Positions 35,101 through 43,833 of a stretch of DNA of 64,000 nt are shown piece after piece (position 1 is the first letter of the stretch; each line of letters opens with the position of its first letter). Position numbers and translations under genes: made by a program. The DNA is from a bacterium (GTDB lineage: Bacteria; Myxococcota_A; Bradymonadia; UBA7976; UBA1532): NCBI GenBank assembly GCA_030427205.1, contig JAUHXC010000003.1, positions 248,001-312,000 of the forward strand, in the 5' to 3' direction. The notes under the pieces were generated by a model. It ran no database searches. It saw nothing but the letters and a program-made list of their open reading frames with translations, and was not told where the DNA came from.

Positions 35101-38100
35101 GCCGGCGCCCAGCCGGTGGTGCCCTGGGACGCCCTGATCGCCGCCGGCCTGCGCCCCGCCGACCGGGAGACCGGCCTGCCGGTGTACATCATCCGGCTGC
35201 AGGTCACCGACGAGTTCGGCGCGACCAGCACCGCCGAGGTGCGGGTGACGCTGCTCGAGGCGCGCCCCGAGGCCATCGTGGTGCAGTCGCCCGACCCGGC
35301 GCTGGTGCGTCGGCGCAACGGCCTCGTCCAGCTCTCGCTCGACGGCCGGGAGAGCCGCTCGCCGGTGCCCGGCGTGACCATCCGCCAGTACGACTGGGAT
35401 CTGGACGGCGACGGTGAGTTCGAGACCCTCGACCGCCCGATCGCCGAGTTCAGCCGGGTCGTGCCCGAGAACCAGCGGGTGCCGGGCCAGCTGCCCGAGT
35501 ACTGCGTCTCGCTGCGGGTGACCGACAGCACCGGGCGGGTCAGCCTGCCCACCGAGTACTGCATCAACCTCACCGTGCCGCCGACGCCGCCCACGGCCGA
35601 CGCCGACCCCACCGATCCGCCGGAGCAGGCCTATCACATCCTGCTCGGCGACGGGGTCATCGTCGACGGCTCGCAGTCGTTCGACCCCGATGACGACGAC
35701 TACGTGCGCTTCTACCGCTGGGACATGACCTACGACGAAGACGACGGCTTCGACGCCGACTTCGAGCGTGAGGACGAGAACGAGGACCGCGAAGAGGCGC
35801 GCACCGAGCTGACCGCCGAGCAGCTCGCCGCCTACGGCATCGACGCGGTCGGCGTGTATCGCATCCGGCTGCAGGTGGAGGACAACTTCCGCCAGAGCAA
35901 TACCGACGACAGCACCCTGACGGTGCACCCGCTCAACCCGAACGCGGTCGCGGTGGTCAACCCCAACCCCGCCGCGTGTGGGGCCCGGGTGACCTTCGAC
36001 GGCAGCCGCTCGAACCACCCCCACCCGCAGGTGGAGATCCAGGGCTACGCCTGGGACTTCGACGGGGACGGGGCGTTCGACGACGCGCAGGGCGAGACGG
36101 CGACCCACCGCTACGCCCAGTTCACCTTCGGCGCGCCCATCGAGGCCGGCCTGCAGGTGACCGACTCCAACGGCAATACCGCCTCGGCGGTGGTGCCCGT
36201 GCGGGTCGACCAGGGCAACCGGGCGCCGATCGCGGTGGCCGGCGGCTTCCGTGACGGCGACGGCCGCGTCGTCGGCCCCTACGCCATCGCGGTGGGTGAC
36301 GACCTCGACCTCAGCGCCGCCGGGTCCAACGACCCCGACGCCGCCTGTGGCGACCGCATCGAGCGCTACGAGTGGTTCCTCAACGGTGATGTGGAGGCCG
36401 ACGCCGAGGGCGAAGAGCCGGGCCTCACCTGGGCCCAGCTCAACGCTGTGGGCATCGACCGCGCCGGCGACTACGACGTGCGGCTGCGGGTCATCGACCG
36501 CTTCGGCGTCACCGCCGAGAACGTCGTCACCCTGCGCGTGGTCAACGGGCCCAACGCCGTCGCCACCGCCAACCCGGACCGCACCGGCTGCGGCAACCAG
36601 GTCGTCTTCAGCGCCGAGCGCAGCACCACCGACGGCCCGGAGGCTCAGGGCTTCCGCATCGTCCGCTACGAGTGGGACCTCGACGGCGACGGCCAGTACG
36701 ACGACGCCCAGGGCGCCCGCGTGACCCGCGCCGCCGTCGGCCTGCCCGGCGACGACGGCATCATCCGGGTCAGCGCCGGCCTGCGCATCACCGACGCCAG
36801 CGGCCGCACCGACACCACCACGGTCAACGTGCAGATCGACGTGCAGAACCTGCGCCCGGTCGCCGACGCCGGCGGCCCCTACGTGACCGGCCCGCTGGGC
36901 AACTCGTGGGCGCCCGTCCGGCTGGACGGCCGCGCGTCGAGCGACCCCAACGAGCCCTGCGACCAGATCGCGGTCTACAAGTGGGACACCGACGGCGACG
37001 GCCGCTACGGCGCCGACGACAACCCCGACGACTACGAAGGCGCGGTGGTCGATGGCTACATCAACAACCGCTGGCGGGTGAACGTCATCGACGTCGTGCG
37101 CCTGATCGTCTGCGACGTCGACGGGGCCTGCTCCGACCCGGCCGAGGCCGACATCACCGTGCTCGACGAGGCGCCGCCCGCCGGTACCATCGTCGGCCCG
37201 CGGGCCGATGATCCCGACGTCTGCGTCGGCGAGGCCAACTTCGACGTGGTCGTCTCCGTCGCCGATCCCGAGGGCGACTTCGTCACCGTCAACATCGTCA
37301 TCGCCGGCCAGCAGGTCGCGACCCGGCGGATCGACACCCCCAACAACGGCGACCCGGTCCAGGCGACCCTCAACATCGACCCGGACAACGTGCCCGAGGG
37401 CCGCCACGTCATCGAAGCCATCTTCATCGACGACAACGGCGCCGAGGCCCGGGCCGACAGCGGCGGGCGGATCACCTTCGACCGCACCGAGCCCGAGGTC
37501 GTCATCGGCAACCAGCTCGGCCAGAACGTCTGCTACAACCCCAACCAGGTGCCCAACCCGCAGGTCACCGTCGAGGACGAGCTCGACAACGCGCCCGAGC
37601 TCAACGAGCAGGTGCTCGAGGACGGCTGCCAGCGCACGCTGCGGGTGACCGCGGTGGACGCCTGCGGCAACGAGGGCTCCGCCGACCGGACCTATCGCCT
37701 CGGCGTGCCGGTCGAGGTGGAGATCGACGGCGCCGACGAGGGCGAGCTGGTCACCGACGCCCGGATGAGCTGGGACGTCGTCGGCCCCGACGCCTGCGCC
37801 GGCGACATCAGCGCCCGCTACTCGCGCAACAACGCGGCGGCCCAGCCCTACCCGGAGAACCAGCTGATCAACCAGCCGGGGGCCTACGCGTTGACGGTGA
37901 CCGTGGCCAACTGCCAGGGCGTCGCGCGCCAGCAGATCCGCAACTTCGTGGTCAACGCGCCGCCCGAGGCGGTGCCCATCCCGGCCGCGCGGGTCGACGC
38001 CGACGAGCCGCTGACCTACTTCGCCGACGAGGGCAGCGGCCTGCAGGTCGACGGCTCCGAGTCGCTGCCCCCCGAGGAAGACGACCGCATCGTCGAGTAC

Positions 38101-40053
38101 CGCTGGTACTTCGACAACGACGATATCGTCGACGCCAACGGCGCCGTGGCCGCCTATCCGACCGATCGGAACGGCCGGTTCCAGGGGCGGCTGGTCGCCG
38201 TCGACTCGCTCGGCGCGACCGACGAGACCGCCTTCACCGTGGTCATCGCCGACGTCAGCCCGGTGGCCGACGCCGGTGGCCCGTACGCGACGCCGCAGGG
38301 GGCCGAGCTGCTGCTCGACGGCAGCAACAGCCGCCCGGGCAGCCCGGATGACCTCATTCGGGAGTACCGCTGGGACTTCGGCGACGGCAGCGACGAGGTG
38401 CGTGGGGAGGACCTGGATCAGGTCCGCCACACCTACGCCCGCAACGGGGCCTACGTCGTCACCCTCACGGTGTGCGACGAGGACAACTGCTCGACCTCCG
38501 AGGTGCGGGTGGAGGTGCGCGACGTCGACCCGGAGATCGGCGCCGTCAACCCGCCCGACCCGCTGTTCGAGATCCGGCCGATGACCTTCACCGTCGACGC
38601 GCAGGCCGGCTCGCCCGCCGACCCGATCACCCGCTACGAGTGGGACATCGACGGCGACGGCGTGGCCGAATACGCCGGGGCCGACGTGGACACCATCCAG
38701 CACCGCTTCCGCGATGCGGGCGAGTACAACGTGGTGGTGACCGTCTTCGACGGCGACTCGGAGAGCGTCGAGGTCCTGACCGTGGAAGTGGCCGAGATCA
38801 CCCTCGACCAGCTCATCGAGTGGATCGGCGACCGGCTCGACCGCCTCAGCGACCAGGAAGTCCAGACCATCGTGCGCAACCAGCAGCTGCTGCAGGCCGC
38901 TCAAGCCATCGACGCTGCGGTGGACGACGGCCGCTGGGGCGAGCGCCACAGCCGCCGGGGCAACACCCTGATCGCGGTCGACAAGATCGTCTCGGGCATG
39001 GTGACCCTGCAGGAGGCGGGCATCGACTTCGGCCTCGAGCTGTGGGCGATGTCGCGGCAGATGCTGCGCGAGATGAGCCGCATGCGGGCGACGCTGCTCG
39101 ACAACGAGGACGCGCTGACCAAGCCGACCTCGATCGAGGAGGCGTCGGACTACATCGACGACATCGAAGGCGCCTACGGCACCCTCGACGAGCCCTCGGA
39201 CGAGTTCGAGGCCGACATCGTCGGCCAGCGGCCGTTCCTGGTCTCCGACCTCGTCGCCGACGCCACCGAGGCCTACTACTGGCTGTCGGACGCCATCGAC
39301 CCGTGCAACGACTACGGTGGCTTCCCGCTGACCGGCCGCTCGCCCGAGGAGATCTCGCGCAACGCGGTGGCGACCAACCTGCAGCTCGTCCAGGCGCTGC
39401 GCGCGCTGCGGGCCGACATGCAGGCCTACGCCGACGCCGGTGCCGGCGCCGGTGATACCGGGCCTGCGCGGGACGAGGTGCTCGACGCGGTCGACGCGAT
39501 GGACGACATCCTGGGGCTCGCCGGCTTCAGCGTGCAGAACCCCTGCCCGCCCGGCGAGCGCTGCGTCAGCGACATCGAGGCGCTGCGCATGGAGATCATC
39601 GCGATGGAGCTGGCCGACGCGCTGCTGGCCGCGCAGAGCATCGGGGCCTGGAGCCGCAACTGGCAGAGCTGCCTGGTGCTGGCCATCAAGTTCCGCATCG
39701 AGCTGTCGATCCTGCGCGTGCAGAGCGTGTGCGGTCAGTTCGACCGGGCGAGCACCGTGCGTGCCCGTCAGGTGCAGCAGATCGGTCTGAACCTGGTCGA
39801 GGCCGGTCAGAACGCGGCGGCGTTGGAGTACTACATCGACAACGCCCGCCAGTGCTTCATGATCGAGATCCTCAACCAGTGCCTCGCGCCGAACATCAAC
39901 GGCCCCGACGGCGTGCAGAACTCGCCGACCGACGAGACCCCCAACGTGCTCTACCCGAACTTCTGCGAGCAGGCGGGTGAGGACGGCGAGGGTCAGCCGG
40001 AAGGCGCGGTCGACATGAACCGCTGGGTGCCGCCCGAGCTGCCCGCCGAGTGA
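32140..40053 (+). CDS. giant secreted PKD-repeat protein
   Basis: 2,637 residues. The ATG at 32140 (not GTG 32134) has a G-rich ribosome site at suitable distance and opens a signal peptide ending QTAWSQ. Residues about 140-620 look like an alpha-toroid of the terpenoid cyclase/prenyltransferase type (GCGHGGWLYGDFNGNG, STQWAYIALESSE, TYAMYSLQKGFRT). Residues about 640-2220 hold roughly 13 PKD domains and two Ig-like ones, with YxWDxDGDG motifs that often bind calcium, and paired Cys. The last 400 residues are helical (LIEWIGDRLDRLSDQEVQTI, MLREMSRMRATLLDN). No anchor is seen, so it is exported or surface-held by partners. Adhesion or carbohydrate contact is a guess. Confidence 0.9.
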   Translation: MNRKWGALLVAGTLAAMILPQTAWSQVENELNRIMLVPYSQRNTSLPHPAHEQARITLKGIIRNANCQSGYDVMWDTNLNGEWDDYSRRVTREPTTQSVRDIGRNFLVPSVDRDSRVTINVRVTNRCNGEEKFASYRLFVYDFTPSNDPRNWPDEQIEIMSLMAVQEAMWYLHRGMGTFGRSDSGMYGRARYHYTTALAMWMFTINGHLPAYPPASVPGGNKPDGWIADNRRRWNADPYAETVLRYANFIARNGSVQGIVAGEEQNTCGLDRNGNERNCNRIGGTNDNRGAYGLSNAGVYANGLVGGAVPTVLPALAGTQIAADAGGVRGQTWEWYAQQLVDKVGYQQIDGGCGHGGWLYGDFNGNGSCGTSDASSTQWAYIALESSEIAGGPYGVFVNNRHKYRIGNNLVRNQRGDGGAGYRSTSGRGDTKLTGGSMVGARWLGIHTMNRNSGTDIHRQYGEFTEGRLRQAYDTYLAYLARVWTENLSIGGHWQDSIWQRGDYLCGNRNAVYNGNPNAYGSFGDERNVVDTTGLRCGSTYAMYSLQKGFRTGQPELTRVGNHDWVREFNTYYLRAQDRHHSANDPLYGYSVQGRIIDEYCDSHSVTCSYGSGNLAAAMGGLVLTPTIFNPKPIPLASVRPPEVTEGCAGGNNGQVTFDHSESFHPNQDSRIVAWQWDVDASDRLWWDTGADPDFQTGDAQTGTFEFTYPRQGNYTATLRVVDNVGQFKETTVNVRVNRANNVPPAAAHGGPYVIEVGQALELEGNGTDGNAGCGDRLTINWDIDNDGQFDDGNGAGPTIPWRDLDDLAVGQPNRIRIQVRDQAGETAVAETTLTIYPREPVARGRANPNPSACRVDVTFDGNASFHPNPRRTIAQYDWNVDGRGGFEGSGAIFRYAYDQYGTYDVTLRVTDDLGRTNTTQFQVEVNQGNNPAVARVAQNEITVLEGDPLRLDGRTSSDPNENCGDSIVSYRWDINADGDFDDAVDVAGAQPVVPWDALIAAGLRPADRETGLPVYIIRLQVTDEFGATSTAEVRVTLLEARPEAIVVQSPDPALVRRRNGLVQLSLDGRESRSPVPGVTIRQYDWDLDGDGEFETLDRPIAEFSRVVPENQRVPGQLPEYCVSLRVTDSTGRVSLPTEYCINLTVPPTPPTADADPTDPPEQAYHILLGDGVIVDGSQSFDPDDDDYVRFYRWDMTYDEDDGFDADFEREDENEDREEARTELTAEQLAAYGIDAVGVYRIRLQVEDNFRQSNTDDSTLTVHPLNPNAVAVVNPNPAACGARVTFDGSRSNHPHPQVEIQGYAWDFDGDGAFDDAQGETATHRYAQFTFGAPIEAGLQVTDSNGNTASAVVPVRVDQGNRAPIAVAGGFRDGDGRVVGPYAIAVGDDLDLSAAGSNDPDAACGDRIERYEWFLNGDVEADAEGEEPGLTWAQLNAVGIDRAGDYDVRLRVIDRFGVTAENVVTLRVVNGPNAVATANPDRTGCGNQVVFSAERSTTDGPEAQGFRIVRYEWDLDGDGQYDDAQGARVTRAAVGLPGDDGIIRVSAGLRITDASGRTDTTTVNVQIDVQNLRPVADAGGPYVTGPLGNSWAPVRLDGRASSDPNEPCDQIAVYKWDTDGDGRYGADDNPDDYEGAVVDGYINNRWRVNVIDVVRLIVCDVDGACSDPAEADITVLDEAPPAGTIVGPRADDPDVCVGEANFDVVVSVADPEGDFVTVNIVIAGQQVATRRIDTPNNGDPVQATLNIDPDNVPEGRHVIEAIFIDDNGAEARADSGGRITFDRTEPEVVIGNQLGQNVCYNPNQVPNPQVTVEDELDNAPELNEQVLEDGCQRTLRVTAVDACGNEGSADRTYRLGVPVEVEIDGADEGELVTDARMSWDVVGPDACAGDISARYSRNNAAAQPYPENQLINQPGAYALTVTVANCQGVARQQIRNFVVNAPPEAVPIPAARVDADEPLTYFADEGSGLQVDGSESLPPEEDDRIVEYRWYFDNDDIVDANGAVAAYPTDRNGRFQGRLVAVDSLGATDETAFTVVIADVSPVADAGGPYATPQGAELLLDGSNSRPGSPDDLIREYRWDFGDGSDEVRGEDLDQVRHTYARNGAYVVTLTVCDEDNCSTSEVRVEVRDVDPEIGAVNPPDPLFEIRPMTFTVDAQAGSPADPITRYEWDIDGDGVAEYAGADVDTIQHRFRDAGEYNVVVTVFDGDSESVEVLTVEVAEITLDQLIEWIGDRLDRLSDQEVQTIVRNQQLLQAAQAIDAAVDDGRWGERHSRRGNTLIAVDKIVSGMVTLQEAGIDFGLELWAMSRQMLREMSRMRATLLDNEDALTKPTSIEEASDYIDDIEGAYGTLDEPSDEFEADIVGQRPFLVSDLVADATEAYYWLSDAIDPCNDYGGFPLTGRSPEEISRNAVATNLQLVQALRALRADMQAYADAGAGAGDTGPARDEVLDAVDAMDDILGLAGFSVQNPCPPGERCVSDIEALRMEIIAMELADALLAAQSIGAWSRNWQSCLVLAIKFRIELSILRVQSVCGQFDRASTVRARQVQQIGLNLVEAGQNAAALEYYIDNARQCFMIEILNQCLAPNINGPDGVQNSPTDETPNVLYPNFCEQAGEDGEGQPEGAVDMNRWVPPELPAE

Positions 40054-40174
40054 TGCGCCGGCGCGTCGGCCAGCCCGGCCGGCGCGCCGCCCCGCCCCTC
40101 GCGCCCCACGGCGCCCCCGTCCCTCCCCTTTATCGGTAGACGCCACCCGCCGCGAGCGGTAGGGTGCCCGTCTT

Positions 40175-41338
40175 ATGGAACTCGGCCCCAACGTCACCGT
40201 CATCGAGGAAGACGGCCGCACCGTCTACGTCGTCGGCACGGCCCACGTCTCGCAGCGCAGCGTCGAAGAGGTGCGCGACACCATCGAGAAGGTGCGCCCC
40301 GATACGGTGTGCGTCGAGCTGTGCTCGACCCGCTACGAGGCGATGGCCGACGACAGCCGCTGGCGCAAGCTCGACGTCTTCGGGGTCATCCGGCAGCGCA
40401 AGGTGCTCTTCCTGCTGTCGAACCTGGCGCTGTCGGCCTATCAGAAGCGGCTGGGTGACCAGCTGGGGGTCGAGCCGGGCGCCGAGCTCAAAGAAGCGGT
40501 CGAGGTGGCCGACGAGATCGGCGCCGAGCTGGTGCTCGCCGACCGCGACATCCAGGCCACCCTCAAGCGCACCTGGGCCAACCTGGGCTTCTTCAGCAAG
40601 CTCAAGGTGCTCAACCTGCTGACGGCGTCGTTCTTCGGTGACGGCGAAGAGCTCACCGCCGAAGACCTCGAGAAGCTCAAGGAGCGGGACCACCTCAGCG
40701 ACATGATGGGCGAGTTCGCCCGGGTGCTGCCCGAGGTCAAGGTGCCGCTCATCGACGAGCGCGATCAGTTCTTGATGTCGGCCATCGAAGACGCGCCCGG
40801 CGAGACCATCGTCGCGGTGGTCGGCGCCGGGCACGTCGCCGGCATGCTGCAGCGCCGCGGCGAGCGGGCCGATCGCGACGCGCTCTCGATCATCCCGCCG
40901 CCCAAGCGCTGGGTCGGCCTGCTCAAGTGGGTCATCCCGGCGCTGATGCTCTGCGCGTTCTACTTCGGCTATCAGAAGCACGCCAGCACCGGGCTCTACG
41001 AGCTGGTCATGGCCTGGCTGCTGCCCAACAGCATCTTCGCCGGCCTGCTGACGCTGGTGGCCGGCGGCAAGCTGCTGTCGGTGATCACCGCCGTCGTCGC
41101 CAGCCCGATCACGTCGCTCAACCCGACCATCGGCGCGGGCATGGTCGTCGGGCTGCTCGAAGCCTGGCTGCGCAAACCCACCGTCGAAGACTGCGAACGG
41201 CTCAAAGACGACATGCTCACCTTCAAGGGCATGTACAAGAACCCGTTCAGCCGGGTGCTGATCGTCGCCGTCGCCGCCACGCTCGGCTCGGCCATCGGCG
41301 CCTGGGTCGGCGCCAGCCTCGTACTCACCCGGCTCTGA
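40175..41338 (+). CDS. TraB/PrgY-family membrane protein
   Basis: 387 residues. The N-terminal TraB domain (about 1-235) has VYVVGTAHVSQRSVEEVRDT, DTVCVEL, LADRDIQATLKRTW and ETIVAVVGAGHVAGML. Three or four membrane helices follow (WVIPALMLCAFYFGYQ; LLPNSIFAGLLTLVAGGKLL; VLIVAVAATLGSAIGAWVGA). The family includes the enterococcal pheromone shutdown protein TraB/PrgY and is thought to be a membrane metalloprotease related to Tiki; His in GTAH and the E in VEL fit metal binding. TAGGGT at 40160-40165 lies only nine bases before the ATG, and there is no clear Shine-Dalgarno site, so the mRNA may be leaderless or nearly so. Confidence 0.88.
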   Translation: MELGPNVTVIEEDGRTVYVVGTAHVSQRSVEEVRDTIEKVRPDTVCVELCSTRYEAMADDSRWRKLDVFGVIRQRKVLFLLSNLALSAYQKRLGDQLGVEPGAELKEAVEVADEIGAELVLADRDIQATLKRTWANLGFFSKLKVLNLLTASFFGDGEELTAEDLEKLKERDHLSDMMGEFARVLPEVKVPLIDERDQFLMSAIEDAPGETIVAVVGAGHVAGMLQRRGERADRDALSIIPPPKRWVGLLKWVIPALMLCAFYFGYQKHASTGLYELVMAWLLPNSIFAGLLTLVAGGKLLSVITAVVASPITSLNPTIGAGMVVGLLEAWLRKPTVEDCERLKDDMLTFKGMYKNPFSRVLIVAVAATLGSAIGAWVGASLVLTRL

Positions 41339-41375
41339 CCCGGCCCTTGGGCTACACCGCCCGACCCGACGCGGG

Positions 41376-42767
41376 TCAGTCCAACCGCAACGCCAGCTGG
41401 AGGTTCGCGCCCGGCGGGGTGCGCAGCGCCGACATCGCCGTCGCCAGCGGCGGCGCCGCCGGCCCTGCCCGCCAGCTGCCATCGGGCACCGCCAGCCGCA
41501 CCGTATGCGCCGCCCGCCCACCCGGGCCCTGCACCTCGACCGACTCCGCCAGCACGACGCCGCTCACCGGCAGCATCTCGACCAGCGCCGGCGAGTGGGT
41601 ATTGACGATGATCTGCCGCAGCGGATTCTCGGGCCCCGGCGGGTCGTGGGGGTCGACCGCCATGCTCTGCAGCACATCGCACAGCGCCGCCAGCCGCGAC
41701 GGATGGATCCCGTTCTCCGGCTCCTCGATGCACAAGAGCCCGGCGCCGCCCTCGGCCGCCGCCACGCCCAGACCCAGCGCCCGCAAGGTGCCGTCGGACA
41801 GCGCCCGCGCCGGCAGCCACGCGCCGTCGGCCACCCGCGCCTCGAGCCGCAGCAGCCGGCGATAATCGTCGCGCTCGACCCGCACCGCCTCGACCGGCGC
41901 CAGCGGCGTCACCCGCTGCATCAGCCGGTCATAGGCCGCCTCGGGCCCGTCGGGATCGTGCATCGCCAGCCGGAAGAGCGCCGCCGGCAAGCGGGCGCCG
42001 TTCTCCGCCAGCGCCCGCGGCGCCGAGAAGCCGGCGTCTTCGCGCATGGCGCCCGGCTCGAAGGACAGCCGGCGCCAGCTCTGCATCTCGCGCCGCGCCG
42101 CCAGGATCGTCGGCCGATCCGAGGTCGTGGTGACGCTGACCACCGTCGCCGGCGCCCGCTGGACCGGCGACGGGCTCAAGAGCCCCGGATGACCCCCGTC
42201 GCCGTGCACCCGCACCGCCGGACCGGCCGCACCCGGCTCGGTCGAGATGAAGGCCTCGCCGCTGCGGTTGTTGCGCACCGTCGCCTCGCGGAAGCGCCCG
42301 GCGCTGTGGGGAAACCGCAAATGCCGATGGGCCTCGCCCTTGTTGACGTGGGCCAGCGCCTCGTGCAGCAGCACCAGCCGCCCCGGATCGCCCGGACCCG
42401 CCGGCGGCGCCAGCCCCAGCTCGAGGGTATAGCGCAACAGCGTCGCGCTCGGCCGCACTGGCCGCCCGAAGTCGTCCTCGACCTCGCCGGGCACCAGCAT
42501 CTCGGCGGCGAAGCGCATCGAGTCGGCCCGGCCGCGCCCGTCGGTCCAGAAGAGCTCCTCGGGCCCCGTCTGGCCGCCGCTCGGCCCGCGCACCGCCCGC
42601 GCTGCCGCTTCGAGCGGATGATCGGCCAGCAGAGACAGGAAGCGGATCGCGTCGAAGACGTTCGACTTGCCGGTGCCGTTGGGTCCGGCCACGCAGGTGA
42701 ACGGGCCGAACTCGGCCGCGAAGCCCAGCAGATTCTTGAAACCGTCGACCTCGAGCCGGACGAGCAC
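41376..42767 (-). CDS. solitary AAA (RecF/SMC-type) ATPase
   Basis: 463 residues from a GTG with GAGGAGG five bases upstream. It is an AAA_21/AAA_15-type ATPase: VRLEVDGFKNLLGFAAEFGP, Walker A GPNGTGKSN (about residue 28), a long middle part with beta insert and helices, signature ALSDGTLRALGLG, Walker B LLCIEEPENGIHP and the H-loop VNTHSPALVE. These proteins resemble RecF, the ATPase half of OLD nucleases and several anti-phage effectors. No Toprim or nuclease domain and no partner gene is beside it; the next gene is a divergent oxidoreductase. Function unknown. Confidence 0.88.
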   Translation of the reverse strand: MLVRLEVDGFKNLLGFAAEFGPFTCVAGPNGTGKSNVFDAIRFLSLLADHPLEAAARAVRGPSGGQTGPEELFWTDGRGRADSMRFAAEMLVPGEVEDDFGRPVRPSATLLRYTLELGLAPPAGPGDPGRLVLLHEALAHVNKGEAHRHLRFPHSAGRFREATVRNNRSGEAFISTEPGAAGPAVRVHGDGGHPGLLSPSPVQRAPATVVSVTTTSDRPTILAARREMQSWRRLSFEPGAMREDAGFSAPRALAENGARLPAALFRLAMHDPDGPEAAYDRLMQRVTPLAPVEAVRVERDDYRRLLRLEARVADGAWLPARALSDGTLRALGLGVAAAEGGAGLLCIEEPENGIHPSRLAALCDVLQSMAVDPHDPPGPENPLRQIIVNTHSPALVEMLPVSGVVLAESVEVQGPGGRAAHTVRLAVPDGSWRAGPAAPPLATAMSALRTPPGANLQLALRLD

Positions 42768-42890
42768 CGCGCCTCCTCGAATCAGATTGGCGACAACCCC
42801 CGCAGTATCGCCCGCCGCGGTCCGCGACGCACGCATGTCGCCACCGACCGGGCCGCTCGGGTGTCGATAGGGCAGACCCGCGGAGGACGC

Positions 42891-43745
42891 ATGAAGCACA
42901 GTCATTGGGGTGTCGTCGGGCTCGGCCGGGCCGGACAGGCGCGGATCAAAGCCATCGACGCCCGGCCCCATCTCAGCCTCGCCGGCACCGTCGGCCGCCG
43001 ACCCGAGCGCGGCACCACCACCCTCGACGCGCTCTGCGCCGACCCCGCCGTCGACGGCGTGGTCATCTGCAGCGAGAACGCCCACCACGCTCCGGCCGCC
43101 CGTCGGGTGCTCGAAGCCGGCAAGCACGCGATCGTCGAGTTCCCCTTGGCCGGCGGCGCCGACGAGGCCGCCGAGCTCTTCGCCCTGGCGCGCGCGCGCG
43201 GCCGGATCCTGCACACCGAGCTGATCGGGCTGCTCACCGCGCGCCATCGGGCCGCGCGCGACCTGTGCCGCACGGCGCCCGTCGCCGGGCTGAGCGTGCA
43301 CTTCACCGGCGGCAGCTACCGCTGGGTCGCCGACGAGATCGCCGCCGGGCGCATCGGCCAGCTCGCCATCGGCCGGCTGCACGCGCTGCACGACCTGCTC
43401 GGCCCGCTGACGCTCGACGACGTCGAGTGCGTGCGCGATGGCGAGCGCTATCGGCTCGTCGCCCGATTCACCGGCGTCGGCGGGGCGCGTATCGTGCTCG
43501 ACGAGCGCCGGGGCCCCGAGTTGAAACGCGGCAGCCGCATGACCGGCCAACTCGCCGACGGCCGGCCGTTCGCGCCCGCTGCGCGCGACGAACCCGGCGA
43601 TCTCTTCGGCCAGGACTTCGAGCGCGCGCTCGGTCGCATCGCCGGAGACCCGGATGCGGCCTACGTCGACGACGAGGCCGTCGTCGCCATGCTGCGCCTC
43701 GCCGAGCGCATCAGCGGGCACCTGCGCGACGCCGCTCCGCGATAG
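42891..43745 (+). CDS. bvdR: biliverdin reductase-like oxidoreductase
   Basis: 284 residues of the Gfo/Idh/MocA fold; ATG with GGAGG five bases upstream. The NAD(P) motif is GVVGLGRAGQAR. Sequence features match biliverdin reductase more than sugar dehydrogenases: VVICSENAHHAPAARRVLEA, GKHAIVEFPL, GRILHTELIGLL, and late in the protein DERRGPELKRGSRMTGQLAD, which aligns with the mammalian and cyanobacterial enzyme (EEKGPGLKR). The enzyme reduces biliverdin to bilirubin with NAD(P)H. No heme oxygenase or phytochrome gene lies in the window. The substrate assignment is by family resemblance only. Confidence 0.75.
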   Translation: MKHSHWGVVGLGRAGQARIKAIDARPHLSLAGTVGRRPERGTTTLDALCADPAVDGVVICSENAHHAPAARRVLEAGKHAIVEFPLAGGADEAAELFALARARGRILHTELIGLLTARHRAARDLCRTAPVAGLSVHFTGGSYRWVADEIAAGRIGQLAIGRLHALHDLLGPLTLDDVECVRDGERYRLVARFTGVGGARIVLDERRGPELKRGSRMTGQLADGRPFAPAARDEPGDLFGQDFERALGRIAGDPDAAYVDDEAVVAMLRLAERISGHLRDAAPR

Positions 43746-43757
43746 GCGCGCCGCACA

Positions 43758-43787
43758 TTGTCGCCATCCGTCGGTTTCTGCTAGCGT
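43758..43787 (+). promoter_or_regulatory. promoter of Gly-Glu repeat lipoprotein gene
   Basis: TTGTCG at 43758-43763, 18-base spacer, TAGCGT at 43782-43787 with TTCTGC just before it. It lies about 47 bases before the ATG at 43834. Confidence 0.45.
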
Positions 43788-43833
43788 GCGCCGGATTCGC
43801 AGCCGGCCGGGGGAGGCCGAGGAGTAGGAGCCC

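Noticed and set aside
31981..40221. A 2,746-codon open frame on the minus strand
   Set aside because: It lies exactly opposite the PKD protein gene, has no start site or family resemblance, and its Val/His/Asp-rich composition is what high-G+C codon bias produces on the opposite strand. The plus-strand gene has a signal peptide and clear domains.
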